Source of the DNA: Gemmatimonadaceae bacterium
GTDB lineage: Bacteria > Gemmatimonadota > Gemmatimonadetes > Gemmatimonadales > Gemmatimonadaceae
Assembly (NCBI GenBank): GCA_022843265.1
Contig: JALHNZ010000007.1
Coordinates: 1-64,000 of the forward strand
Direction: 5' to 3'
Length of the DNA stretch: 64,000 nucleotides
Shown here: positions 50,617-59,527 of the stretch, piece by piece
Position numbering within the stretch: the stretch's first letter is position 1
Layout of the letters: each line of letters starts with the position of its first letter
Program-made: the position numbers and the translations under genes
Notes under the pieces: model-generated
Database searches by the model: none
What the model saw: only the letters and a program-made list of their open reading frames with translations
Told to the model about the DNA's origin: nothing

Positions 50617-51084
50617 ATGCAATCAATCGTGCGTTCGACAGTACTCGTTGCACTCATCACTGCTCCGCTTCAAGCCCAGTCCATCCCTTTCGATCACACC
50701 GCGTCGCACTCACTACAGTTGGGAGCAGACGTACGCGACCAGCGCACACCCGCGAGTAACTTCACGCACGCATCGCCACGAATTCCGGCCGAGCACATGC
50801 GATCCTCACTGGAACTGCCGCCGCGCTCCTCGGCACTGTCGTACACGGTCAGCGAAGAACTGTTCGGGTCGTCGGAGCGTGGCCGAAACACGTTGAAGGG
50901 TGCCCTGATCGGCGGCACGGTTGGTTTTGTGCTTGGGGCAATCGGTGGCACGCAGATTGGCACAGGCTGCGAAACGACGACTTCATCCAAGTGCAACGCC
51001 CGCCGAAACGTGGTCTTGGGCATGGGAGGCGTTGCGGCGGGATTTGGTGCAATCATCGGCGCCGGCATTGGCGCGATCCTCTAA
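50617..51084 (+). CDS. Small exported glycine-zipper protein, unknown function
   Basis: About 155 residues from the ATG at 50617 (GGGAG upstream). It has a signal peptide ending near PLQAQS, a middle region with no recognised fold, and a C-terminal glycine-zipper stretch (about 95-155: [21 protein letters not shown] and [21 protein letters not shown]) split by a CETTTSSKC pair that could form a disulfide. It lies between cysK and cysE on the other strand and overlaps the cysE stop tail to tail by 4 bases. Confidence 0.65.
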   Translation: MQSIVRSTVLVALITAPLQAQSIPFDHTASHSLQLGADVRDQRTPASNFTHASPRIPAEHMRSSLELPPRSSALSYTVSEELFGSSERGRNTLKGALIGGTVGFVLGAIGGTQIGTGCETTTSSKCNARRNVVLGMGGVAAGFGAIIGAGIGAIL

Positions 51085-51908
51085 ATGTGGAACTCAATAC
51101 CATCGTCCGTGGGCCGTGTATCCACGGTGCTCTCAAACTGAATGCGGGATCGGGGCGGAATACTGTGCGTGAGCCACACATTGCCTCCGACAATGCTGTC
51201 TTCACCGATCACGGTTTCGCCACCCAGAATTGTCGCATTGGCGTAAATCACCACACCGTCTTCAATCGTGGGGTGCCGTTTGCTATGCGCCAATCGCTTG
51301 TGTACAGCCAGAGCACCAAGCGTAACGCCCTGATACACACGCACGCGATTACCAATCGTCGTCGTTTCGCCGATCACCACGCCCGTGCCGTGATCAATGG
51401 CAAACCCGCTGCCAATTGAAGCACCGGGATGAATATCGATTCCGGTTTCTCGATGCGCCCATTCGCTCATGAGTCGCGGAAGCAACGGCACGCGTTCGCG
51501 ATAGAGGACGTGCGCAATTCGATGGACCGCCGTGGCAAGAAATCCCGGATAGGCGAGGATCACTTCGTCGACGCTGCCCGCCGCGGGATCGCCGAGCATG
51601 AGCGCGTTGGCGTCGTCAAGCAGTGCCACACGCACCTCGGCAAGCGATGTTTCGTAGGCGGCGGCGCACCGAGTAGCGTGCGCATCATCGCTCACCGCCG
51701 CGACGGTCTCACGCACCAGTCGGGAAAGCAGCTCCACCTCCACACGAACCGCGTTGGGTTCGGTGGAGGGCTGCGCACCAAAATGTGGGAACAGCAGCTG
51801 CAACGACTGACGCACCAGCACTTCAGCACGCTCGCGAAGATGCGGCGGAAAGCGATGGGCGAGACGCGCCGCGGCCACGTCGTGTGCGAACTGCGATGGA
51901 AAAGTCAT
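51081..51908 (-). CDS. cysE: Serine O-acetyltransferase
   Basis: 275 residues. A helical N-terminal domain (1-145) and a left-handed beta-helix of hexapeptide repeats (about 155-260) with [34 protein letters not shown], the CysE/EpsC active-site region. The protein ends in isoleucine (IEFHI), the residue that plugs the CysK active site in the cysteine synthase complex. It supplies O-acetylserine to CysK. Confidence 0.92.
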   Translation of the reverse strand: MTFPSQFAHDVAAARLAHRFPPHLRERAEVLVRQSLQLLFPHFGAQPSTEPNAVRVEVELLSRLVRETVAAVSDDAHATRCAAAYETSLAEVRVALLDDANALMLGDPAAGSVDEVILAYPGFLATAVHRIAHVLYRERVPLLPRLMSEWAHRETGIDIHPGASIGSGFAIDHGTGVVIGETTTIGNRVRVYQGVTLGALAVHKRLAHSKRHPTIEDGVVIYANATILGGETVIGEDSIVGGNVWLTHSIPPRSRIQFESTVDTRPTDDGIEFHI

Positions 51909-51955
51909 CTACAATACGTAGCGCGCGTACGCGCACTCCGCGAGCACTTCTTGAA

Positions 51956-52588
51956 TTAGAACTTTCCGAACTTGAAGGTCAGTGTCCCGACCGCGCCACT
52001 CAGCGCCCCGTCATTTGCCCGGGGGAGGTCGCTCCCGTCCACGTAGCGGTAGCCGGCGCCCAGCCCCATGCGGAACCACGTGCTGATGTTCACTTCGGCG
52101 TTCACCGCCGGCTCGAGCACAAAGACTTCAGACGCCAGGCGTTGCGTTGAGGTGGCACCGTTGCTCTCACGAAAGACCTCATAGGTGGCCTCACCGCCGC
52201 CGATCAGCGTGTACCCCGTGACATGAACCACGCGGTGCGGACGAAAAATGTACTCGAACTCCAGACCGCCGTAGTCGAGCCCAAGAGCCGGCTCGTCCCC
52301 GTTGGAAAACGTAAATCCGGTTCGCACATTCTCGCGCGCGAGTGAATAGCCACCGCCGCCGATCACAAACTTGTTGTTGATGATCAAACCGCCCCGCCCG
52401 CCTGAAAACACCGCGTCTTCACCGGCGATGCGCCCGACTTTGACCACAGGGCCACCGAATCCGCCGTATTTGGTCTTGCCACGTCCACCAAGCAGCGTCT
52501 CTTCTCGCTGCGCGTCGGCCTGACTGGATGTCGTGAAGAGCAACAAGGTGGCGGCTATAACAGCGCGGTTCAGCACTGACCATCGCAT
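51956..52588 (-). CDS. Exported outer-membrane-like protein, unknown function
   Basis: About 210 residues from the ATG at 52588 (CGGAGA upstream). Signal peptide ending near SSQADAQ, then alternating beta strands with Gly-rich turns (GGLIINNKFVIGGGGYSLA, YGGLEFEYIFRPHRVVHVTGYTLIGGG, FRMGLGAGYRYVDG) and a terminal phenylalanine in FKFGKF, as in beta-barrel outer-membrane proteins. No family assigned. Confidence 0.7.
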   Translation of the reverse strand: MRWSVLNRAVIAATLLLFTTSSQADAQREETLLGGRGKTKYGGFGGPVVKVGRIAGEDAVFSGGRGGLIINNKFVIGGGGYSLARENVRTGFTFSNGDEPALGLDYGGLEFEYIFRPHRVVHVTGYTLIGGGEATYEVFRESNGATSTQRLASEVFVLEPAVNAEVNISTWFRMGLGAGYRYVDGSDLPRANDGALSGAVGTLTFKFGKF

Positions 52589-52712
52589 AACACAATCTCC
52601 GGGAGTGTAGTGAGCGTCCGTCACTCTACCTACGCTCGTGTCAGGCGGGGGTTTCGCGCCGTTCCTGATGCGCCCCGGCACTGCAGCGAATCCTCGAAGA
52701 AGGCGACTGCAC

Positions 52713-53327
52713 TTACCCGCGCTCCATCGCGGACAGTCGATCGGCCTCGGCGCGCGTCACGTAGCACTGCATGCCCAGCGGGACAAAGCCGGCACTCTGC
52801 AATGTGGTGCGATACCACGCCGCCGGTTTTGGTTTGGGCCATGCCGTATCACCCACGTATTCGTCGCCCTGTGCGAAGAGCTCGAGATACGCCATGCCGG
52901 CCGTGCGGCGGGCTACTTGTTTCAGCCCCGCGCGCAATGTGGCCGCGTCGAGGTAGTTGAGCATGCCCACGCACAGGACCAGATCAAACTGAGCATCCGC
53001 CTCTATCACCGCATCAAGATCGGTGATCCCTCCGAGGCGGACACCGCGACGCGCCCCATGCGTTTCCACCGCCCAGCCGCTGGGATCAACGCCAATGTAC
53101 CGCAACTTGGGGCGTCGCTTTCGCAGGGCCACACCCCACTGTCCTTCGCCGCAGCCGACATCGAGCACGCTGCCCACTCGCTTCTGCAGCACCCACTCGG
53201 CCATGTGCAGTGCAAAATCCACCTGGCGCGCAAACTCCGCTGGCGAGCGCACCCGATGCGTTGGGTCGCGATACCATTTTTCGAAATATTTCTGGTCGTA
53301 CGTTTTTGCGGGCGTCGTTTTAGGCAT
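52713..53327 (-). CDS. SAM-dependent methyltransferase
   Basis: About 204 residues from the ATG at 53327; upstream in-frame sequence to 53369 adds Cys/Arg-rich residues that look non-coding. Class I Rossmann methyltransferase: motif I SVLDVGCGEGQWG, acidic strand-2 end YIGVDPS, DLVLCVGMLNYLD for motif IV. The substrate cannot be told. Confidence 0.85.
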   Translation of the reverse strand: MPKTTPAKTYDQKYFEKWYRDPTHRVRSPAEFARQVDFALHMAEWVLQKRVGSVLDVGCGEGQWGVALRKRRPKLRYIGVDPSGWAVETHGARRGVRLGGITDLDAVIEADAQFDLVLCVGMLNYLDAATLRAGLKQVARRTAGMAYLELFAQGDEYVGDTAWPKPKPAAWYRTTLQSAGFVPLGMQCYVTRAEADRLSAMERG

Positions 53328-53387
53328 GCAACGAAGGCGAGAAGCGTGAGAGCAGAACGCACGTCGCACAAACTATATCAGCGGCTC

Positions 53388-55535
53388 CTACAGAATGCCC
53401 CAGAAGGCGCGATCCACATCAATCGCAAAGCGCCACGTGCCGCGGTGCAGGCCTCGCGAAACGTCCACGCGAAGCAAATCGTAGAAGAGCAGCGCGCCAA
53501 CACCGAGCGCTGGATACACGCCATCCTGATATCGCGAAACCGTTGGACTCGGATGCGCTCCGTGCAACAGGACCGCCTGCGCAAACGGCGCCAGAAGAAT
53601 TCGCGACGGTGATGCACCGTACTTCCCGAGCGGCAACGATGGAAACGGCACCGGTAGGCGCCATTCGATGCGTGGTGACGCCATCGCACGACCCACAAAG
53701 TCGTGAAAACCATATCCGGGTCCCGAACGAGGACCACCCGCGTACTGCAGCCACTGTGGCGGCAATCCGCCGCCAAGCGATGAGCCGAGCAGCGTACTCG
53801 CCACAATCAATCCACCGTTGGAGAGCGGCCACTGCACCAGCGCGTCCGCTTCGAACCGAAGCGCGGTCGGGCGAACGGCCACATCGCGCTCATCGGTACC
53901 AGACGCCGATGAGGCCGTCGCGCGCCACGTCCAGGCGCCATTGCGCGCATCCGTCGCGCCGAACCGACCCGTACGCGCAACGTCCGCACGCATTCCGCTC
54001 AAGGACCACGCGGGTTTGATCGGGCCAAACGTTCCAGAGAGGGGACGGGAGACAAGCGCAAGCGCGCGCTCATTTTCGTAGGCCGCACGCAGCGACCAAT
54101 GCCGCGCATTACCCGGTCGCCATTGTACACCAATCGCACGCGCATCAACGGGCGACGTATAATCGCTGCCGAAAAATAGCGATGCGAGTGAGTTGGTCAC
54201 TCCCGCCCGTTCCGGTATGCCCAGCTCACGATATTGCCGTTCGGCGAACAGCTCGATGATCGGTGCACCGCCAAGTGCGGGACGTTTGTCCAGACTGACA
54301 CGACCCTTCGCTGAGACATCGTCCACACCATAGCGCAGGCGACCGCTGAGTGTGATCGCTTGCGGCCAACGATGGGCCAATCCAAAACCCAGCCCCAATC
54401 CCTCGGTGCGGGAATACCGCACGGCGTCAGACACGCCCCGTCCCGCGGCGGCCAGCGTCATGGGCCGCGACAATGCCGCAGCACGCAATGCGGTTTCCGC
54501 ACGCAGCTGCGCATCACGCACATCCGCATCACGCGCGACGAGCATATCCGGCGGCAACACGTTCACCACCTCGCCTTCGAACGCCCATTTTTCGAGGGAG
54601 TCGCGCGACAGACTGCTCCACTTTGGCAAAATGAGCGTGAGCGCGTCCACGCCTTCATTCACCGTGTACTGCGACACCTCCCAGTGCCCGCGCACAATGC
54701 CACGCGCTGGTACATCCATCCACGTGCTGCGTCGCACGACTTCAACTTCCTGTCGGCGCGGCAACCAGTAGCGACCGCGGACCAGACTGTTTTCAAGCGT
54801 GACCACCAACGTCTCAATGCGTCGATCCAGAATCGCGGCGCGCGTGAACGTGAGCTGCAAGCGCACAACCGCCGAGGTTTCGATATCGAGATACACGCTG
54901 CCAACGGCGCGTGCCTTCGACGGATTCCGTGGTCTGAACTGCACTTCCTGCACAACAATGGATCGATCGGGCAAGCGCATGGAAAACGATTCGCCGCGAC
55001 GATACTCGTACAGACTGTCGGCACCCTGTGCGAGTGGATGCGGGACATCGGCTACGTCGAAACCATCGCCGAGTCGAATGCGATCCGGCAGGTTGTCGAG
55101 CACCACGCCGTAGCGGTCGCGATAGTAACCCACACTGGCCGGCATGAGGGTGGTATCGCGACGTCCCACCAGCTGCTGGGCACTGCGTCCCGGTTGCCAC
55201 CACGAGACGCGCAGCGCAAGCTGCTCGGTCTGCACAACACGCGGAGGATCCACAAAATCCTCGCCCAACTGCGCGAGGAACGCGAGGAACCCGCGTGCTG
55301 TGGCCTGATAGTCGAGAAGGGTGCTGTCCGCGAGTTGCACACCACGACGATCGATGGCTCGTTCGACACGCGCGAGCGCGATCGAATCATTCCAAGCGTC
55401 GCCGCGCTTCATCGGTGTGCTATCCGCCGCTTGCTGCGCGTGTGTGACAGGCGCAACGAGCAACAGCCATCCGAAAATCGCCGCCGCATATCCAGCGACA
55501 CGCAATGGAAAGAACGCCTGCGACAAAGCGAACAC
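53388..55535 (-). CDS. Large outer-membrane beta-barrel protein, unknown function
   Basis: About 715 residues from a GTG at 55535 with AGGAG just upstream; the longer frame to 55715 overlaps the protease gene. Signal peptide ends near PVTHAQQA. The N-terminal half (about 40-350) has beta-rich segments of the kind seen in outer-membrane assembly or lipoprotein-handling proteins; the C-terminal half (about 370-715) shows amphipathic beta strands and ends DVDRAFWGIL. No confident family. It follows the S41 protease gene by 7 bases, so the two probably form an operon. Confidence 0.7.
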   Translation of the reverse strand: MFALSQAFFPLRVAGYAAAIFGWLLLVAPVTHAQQAADSTPMKRGDAWNDSIALARVERAIDRRGVQLADSTLLDYQATARGFLAFLAQLGEDFVDPPRVVQTEQLALRVSWWQPGRSAQQLVGRRDTTLMPASVGYYRDRYGVVLDNLPDRIRLGDGFDVADVPHPLAQGADSLYEYRRGESFSMRLPDRSIVVQEVQFRPRNPSKARAVGSVYLDIETSAVVRLQLTFTRAAILDRRIETLVVTLENSLVRGRYWLPRRQEVEVVRRSTWMDVPARGIVRGHWEVSQYTVNEGVDALTLILPKWSSLSRDSLEKWAFEGEVVNVLPPDMLVARDADVRDAQLRAETALRAAALSRPMTLAAAGRGVSDAVRYSRTEGLGLGFGLAHRWPQAITLSGRLRYGVDDVSAKGRVSLDKRPALGGAPIIELFAERQYRELGIPERAGVTNSLASLFFGSDYTSPVDARAIGVQWRPGNARHWSLRAAYENERALALVSRPLSGTFGPIKPAWSLSGMRADVARTGRFGATDARNGAWTWRATASSASGTDERDVAVRPTALRFEADALVQWPLSNGGLIVASTLLGSSLGGGLPPQWLQYAGGPRSGPGYGFHDFVGRAMASPRIEWRLPVPFPSLPLGKYGASPSRILLAPFAQAVLLHGAHPSPTVSRYQDGVYPALGVGALLFYDLLRVDVSRGLHRGTWRFAIDVDRAFWGIL

Positions 55536-55542
55536 CGGTCTC

Positions 55543-57597
55543 CTAGCGCGAACTGTCGCGCACAGCGGTCGCGCTTGCTTCGCGCACACGTGACGTCGCT
55601 CTCGCCCGTGGCTTCGACGCCACGCGTTGCGGTGGACCAAGTCGCCAGCCGGGAAAACCACCCGCGTGTACAGCGGCGCTTTTCTCTGGCAGGACCACGA
55701 GATACGCCCATCCATGACGCCACTGCACGACCCGATCCGAACTACGGATTGGCGCCACTGGCGCGCGCACCGACACTCGCGCTAACACCTGCGCTTCAAG
55801 TGACGTGCGGTTGCCTGACGGATCCTCAAGCAAAACGCGCCGACCGGCCGCATGAGGCGGAGCAAACGGCAGATCTCCGAAATGCACCGCCATCACCGTG
55901 TCACGCGTGGTGGTGCCCACGATGCCCATAATCCGCGCCGCCGACGGCGATTCGCGTCCCGCAGTCCGAGCCTGCGCGATCGTGTCGGAAGGGACCACTT
56001 CACTCGCGGCGTACCGCCGCAACGTCCACTGTTCGAGACGCTGAAGTAAAACACTATCACCCTGCGCCGCGCCGCTGTCGCCAGCCACCGCACGCGGGTT
56101 CTCAAAACCCACCGGCGTCAGCTGACCTGGCGCCACAACATCCATCGCGGCACGGAGCGCCGGATCATCAACGGCGGCGTACTGCCACAACGCGTCGTCA
56201 CCGCGTGACATTTCGAGCAGTCGACGCACCGCAACGCGCGTCCCGTCGCCAAGCAGCGCTTCGCGACGTTCCGCGGTGAGATCTGTCCGCGACAGCGCTG
56301 AGGCCAGCGAATCGCGGAGGCGACGCTCCAGCAACGGCAGCGGCGCATTGCTCGATCCATCAAGCATGGCCTGTACAACCACCGCGTCGACCGCTTCGCT
56401 CAACGTGCGCGCAATCACAGGCGACAGCGAACCCGGCACCGCCGACGGGTCGATCCGAGCCGCCGGCCACACCAAAACGTCCGGCGCCAAGCCACCAGAA
56501 ACCACCCCGCCTTTTTCCTCGCGCCGAGTGAGCGCGGTACCGGCCGGCGAGAGCCATCGCGCCGTGGTCAGACGCAGCGAGAGCTCGGAGTTGATGTTGA
56601 CCACACGCTGCACAAAGCCTTTGCCGTACGTGTGATCACCCACAAGGAGCGCCCGCCCATGATCGCGGAGCGCCGCAGCAATCAGCTCGGCGGAGCTCGC
56701 GGTATTCGCGTCGACGAGGACAACCAGGGGCAAGTTCGGCCAGCGCGTGCCGCGCGCTATCTGCTCCTGACGATCGGCACTGCCGCGACGGTCCAGTGAC
56801 GCCACCAGATCTCCGCGTGACAAAAACAGGGACGCCGCCTTCACGCCCTCCTCATACAACCCCCCCATGTTGCCGCGCAGATCGAGCACGAGCGACTTGG
56901 CTCCGCGATCGATCAATCCCTCAACGGCCTTTTCCAGCGCGTCAGACGAGCCGTTCGAGCTAGAGCCGAGCGTCACGAAACCCACGGTGGGCAGGATCAT
57001 CGATACGTCAGTGACGGCAGAAGCGCGCCATGAAGAAGGCACAATACCAACACTTACCGTGTCTCGAGCCGCAAAACGCACAATACTGAGCTGAATCATT
57101 TCTGCCGAGCGAGCGCCGAGCGAATCGGAGGCCATATCGGGCCGAGGCGAACTCCAAGCCTCGTTGGCCTTCCGACCATCCACCGCAACCACCACGTCAC
57201 CGGATCGGACACCGGCCACGGCAGCAGGCGACCCGGGGACCACGCGTCGCACAACGACGGACTGCCCGCGCAACCGCAGCAGAAGGCCGAGCCCCTGACT
57301 CTCTCCGCGGAGCGTCCCGCGGTAGCTGGACGCGCCGCTGCTTTCCAGCAGGGCGGCGTACGGGTCGTGCAGCTCGCGCAGCATACCGCTCACGGCGCGG
57401 CGCATCAGCTCACCTTCCGGCAGCGAGTCGAGATAGTTGACCCGCACGGAATCGAGCGCCGTGGAAAGCAGTCGCTCACGTGCCCAGGGCTGGCGCGCCT
57501 GTTCACGGCGCTCTCCCAGCCACAGGCCACCAACAAACGCCATCAAGACGGCGCTCATGCCCGCGACGCGCCACCAGACCGATCGCATTGACATCAC
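55543..57597 (-). CDS. S41 C-terminal processing peptidase
   Basis: 684 residues (GTG at 57597, or ATG at 57594). An N-terminal membrane anchor (about 11-27), a PDZ domain (about 98-180, GLGLLLRLRGQSVVVRRVVPGSPAA), and an S41 catalytic core with LDLRGNMGGLYEEG, the serine in DANTASSAEL (S301/S302) and the lysine in YGKGF (K326). The last 300 residues extend beyond the usual Ctp length and are unassigned. It would act in the periplasm, perhaps on the outer-membrane protein encoded next. Confidence 0.88.
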   Translation of the reverse strand: MMSMRSVWWRVAGMSAVLMAFVGGLWLGERREQARQPWARERLLSTALDSVRVNYLDSLPEGELMRRAVSGMLRELHDPYAALLESSGASSYRGTLRGESQGLGLLLRLRGQSVVVRRVVPGSPAAVAGVRSGDVVVAVDGRKANEAWSSPRPDMASDSLGARSAEMIQLSIVRFAARDTVSVGIVPSSWRASAVTDVSMILPTVGFVTLGSSSNGSSDALEKAVEGLIDRGAKSLVLDLRGNMGGLYEEGVKAASLFLSRGDLVASLDRRGSADRQEQIARGTRWPNLPLVVLVDANTASSAELIAAALRDHGRALLVGDHTYGKGFVQRVVNINSELSLRLTTARWLSPAGTALTRREEKGGVVSGGLAPDVLVWPAARIDPSAVPGSLSPVIARTLSEAVDAVVVQAMLDGSSNAPLPLLERRLRDSLASALSRTDLTAERREALLGDGTRVAVRRLLEMSRGDDALWQYAAVDDPALRAAMDVVAPGQLTPVGFENPRAVAGDSGAAQGDSVLLQRLEQWTLRRYAASEVVPSDTIAQARTAGRESPSAARIMGIVGTTTRDTVMAVHFGDLPFAPPHAAGRRVLLEDPSGNRTSLEAQVLARVSVRAPVAPIRSSDRVVQWRHGWAYLVVLPEKSAAVHAGGFPGWRLGPPQRVASKPRARATSRVREASATAVRDSSR

Positions 57598-57944
57598 GCG
57601 ACAAGCTTCCGCTGCGCGACATTGCTGTCGCCCAACTGTCGAGGAACCCTGAATCGCGTCTCGTTCTTTGTCACTAGAATCTCCGATCGGTCAACGGGCA
57701 GCGTAGCACTGTAACGCTGTACGCCCAGAATAGTCGCACGTTCCGTTTACGCCCGCATCTGTACGACGGTAGTCGTCAGAGTTCGGTCACCGTTTGTCTT
57801 GCTGGGCTCCAGATCAACGGAACCAGTGGCCATATTGCTGGTATCGATCGCGAACGCCTTGCGCCGTGCCGACTGTTCGGGCCAGCGCTGCGGTCCCCAT
57901 TCATTATCAACGATGCCTACGTTCACGTCTCCACTCGTGGTCTC
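57598..57944. other. 347-bp divergent region between the S41 protease and nhaA
   Basis: It carries the promoters for both directions, though none is clear enough to mark. The nhaA-proximal part holds a possible 59-residue minus-strand frame (57747-57926), listed separately. No riboswitch or inverted repeat of note was recognised. Confidence 0.5.
57747..57926 (-). CDS. Possible small protein upstream of nhaA
   Basis: 59 residues from a GTG at 57926 with GGAG 4 bases upstream. The sequence (NVGIVDNEWGPQRWPEQSAR ... NMATGSVDLEPSKTNGDRTL) looks more like real protein than the Arg/His-rich shadow frame upstream of it. No family is recognised, and it may be a remnant of a longer gene. Low confidence. 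Confidence 0.3.
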   Translation of the reverse strand: MNVGIVDNEWGPQRWPEQSARRKAFAIDTSNMATGSVDLEPSKTNGDRTLTTTVVQMRA

Positions 57945-59318
57945 GTGACGGTCCCGCAGTCGTCGGAGCTGTCCACGCTCGATTCTGACACGCCCACCAG
58001 CAACGAACCGCTCGTCGAGCGGGTGCTGGCGCCGTTTCAAAAGTTCGCGCACGCCGAAGCGGCGGGCGGAATTGTTCTGCTCTTCAACGCCGTGCTGGCG
58101 CTGATCTGGGCCAACTCTACCTGGGGCGATTCCTATCACCATCTGTGGGATCTGCCAGTCACCATCGGGACCCCCGGATTTGGCCTGACGGAATCACTGC
58201 ACCATTGGATTAACGACGGTCTGATGGCCGTGTTCTTCTTTGTGGTCGGGCTCGAGATCAAGCGTGAAGTTTTGGTGGGTGAGCTCGCGTCCGTACGGCA
58301 AGCGGCGCTGCCACTCATTGCCGCCCTCGGCGGCATGGTTGTACCGGCGCTGGTTTTCGTGCTCTTTGCTGCCGGCACTCCCGATATTCGCGGGTGGGGC
58401 GTGCCCATGGCCACCGACATTGCTTTCGCGCTTGGCATTGCCGCCATGCTTGGCTCGCGCGTACCCACGTCGCTCAAGATCTTTCTGGCCGCGCTCGCGA
58501 TTGTCGATGACATCGGCGCCGTGCTCGTCATCGCGCTCTTCTACACCGCGTCCATCCAGGCCACGGCACTGCTGATCGCTGCGGGAGTCATGGCGCTGTT
58601 GATCGGCCTGAACGTGGCCGGCGTGCGTTCAACGCTCCCGTATTTTTTGCTCGGCGCCATTCTCTGGGTCGCGTTCCTTAAGAGTGGTGTGCACGCCACT
58701 ATCGCGGGGGTGCTGCTCGCGCTCACGATTCCTGCGAGTACGCGCATTGACGGCGAAGAGTTTGTCGAAGAAGCTCGGTCACACTTGAATGACTTTGACG
58801 CGGCCTGCGAAAACGATCCGGAAGAGTTCAGCACTACACAGCGACACCAGGAACCGATCTTCGCGCTCGAAGACACCACGCGTCGCGCACAATCGCCGTT
58901 GCTTCGCCTTGAACACAAGCTGCACGGTGTCGTCGCATTTTTTATCATGCCGATCTTTGCGCTCGCCAACGCCGGTGTGGTGTTCGGCGGCGACATGTCC
59001 GCCTCGCTGGTCGACCGCGCCGTGCTCGGCATCTTCTTTGGTCTGGTTGTGGGCAAACCGCTCGGCATCCTGCTGTTCTCATGGGTCGCTGTGCGTCTGC
59101 GAATCGCGGATCTTCCCGCGGGTGCAGACTGGCGACACGTGGCCGGTATGGGTGCGCTCGGCGGCATCGGTTTCACGATGGCCTTGTTCATCGCCGCACT
59201 CGCCTTCGGTGAAGGGGCCAAACTCGAAGCGGCAAAGATTGGCATCCTCGCGGGTTCGCTTGTGGCCGGATTGTTGGGCTGGTTGCTGTTGATGCGCAAG
59301 CCAGTGCGCCGACGGTAG
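57945..59318 (+). CDS. nhaA: Na+/H+ antiporter NhaA
   Basis: 457 residues from a GTG start. Typical NhaA: FAHAEAAGGIVLLFNAVLALIWANS, NDGLMAVFFFVVGLEIKREVLVGEL, MATDIAFALGIAAMLGSRVP and the paired aspartates in LAIVDDIGAVLVIALFYT that carry ions. An acidic cytoplasmic loop of about 50 residues (about 265-320) between TM8 and TM9 is longer than in the enteric protein. It exports sodium in exchange for protons. Confidence 0.96.
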   Translation: MTVPQSSELSTLDSDTPTSNEPLVERVLAPFQKFAHAEAAGGIVLLFNAVLALIWANSTWGDSYHHLWDLPVTIGTPGFGLTESLHHWINDGLMAVFFFVVGLEIKREVLVGELASVRQAALPLIAALGGMVVPALVFVLFAAGTPDIRGWGVPMATDIAFALGIAAMLGSRVPTSLKIFLAALAIVDDIGAVLVIALFYTASIQATALLIAAGVMALLIGLNVAGVRSTLPYFLLGAILWVAFLKSGVHATIAGVLLALTIPASTRIDGEEFVEEARSHLNDFDAACENDPEEFSTTQRHQEPIFALEDTTRRAQSPLLRLEHKLHGVVAFFIMPIFALANAGVVFGGDMSASLVDRAVLGIFFGLVVGKPLGILLFSWVAVRLRIADLPAGADWRHVAGMGALGGIGFTMALFIAALAFGEGAKLEAAKIGILAGSLVAGLLGWLLLMRKPVRRR

Positions 59319-59326
59319 AGCAACAG

Positions 59327-59527
59327 ATGGAGGAGGCCAGTCCATTTTCGAACGTGCTTGCCCAAGGTGCGATCGTCGTGTTTCTGGCGATCGTACTCCT
59401 GGTTGTACTGCGCACCCTCATGTTGCCATTGGGCGTTTTGCTGCTCTCTGCTATCCGCGATCGTCGGCAATCCGCCGGCGATCCTGTCGAGAAACCGTCG
59501 TCGTCAGTGCCCCCCGCCGCGGAATGA
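59327..59527 (+). CDS. Possible small membrane protein after nhaA
   Basis: 66 residues with one clear membrane segment (LAQGAIVVFLAIVLLVVLRT) and a basic then Pro/Ser-rich tail. It starts 9 bases after nhaA and overlaps the end of the convergent antiporter gene by 24 bases. The hydrophobic pattern is convincing, but there is no strong ribosome site. Confidence 0.45.
   Translation: MEEASPFSNVLAQGAIVVFLAIVLLVVLRTLMLPLGVLLLSAIRDRRQSAGDPVEKPSSSVPPAAE

Noticed and set aside
54360-55931. 523-residue plus-strand frame opposite the envelope protein and protease genes
   Set aside because: It spans the junction of two well-supported minus-strand genes and has Arg/His-rich shadow composition.
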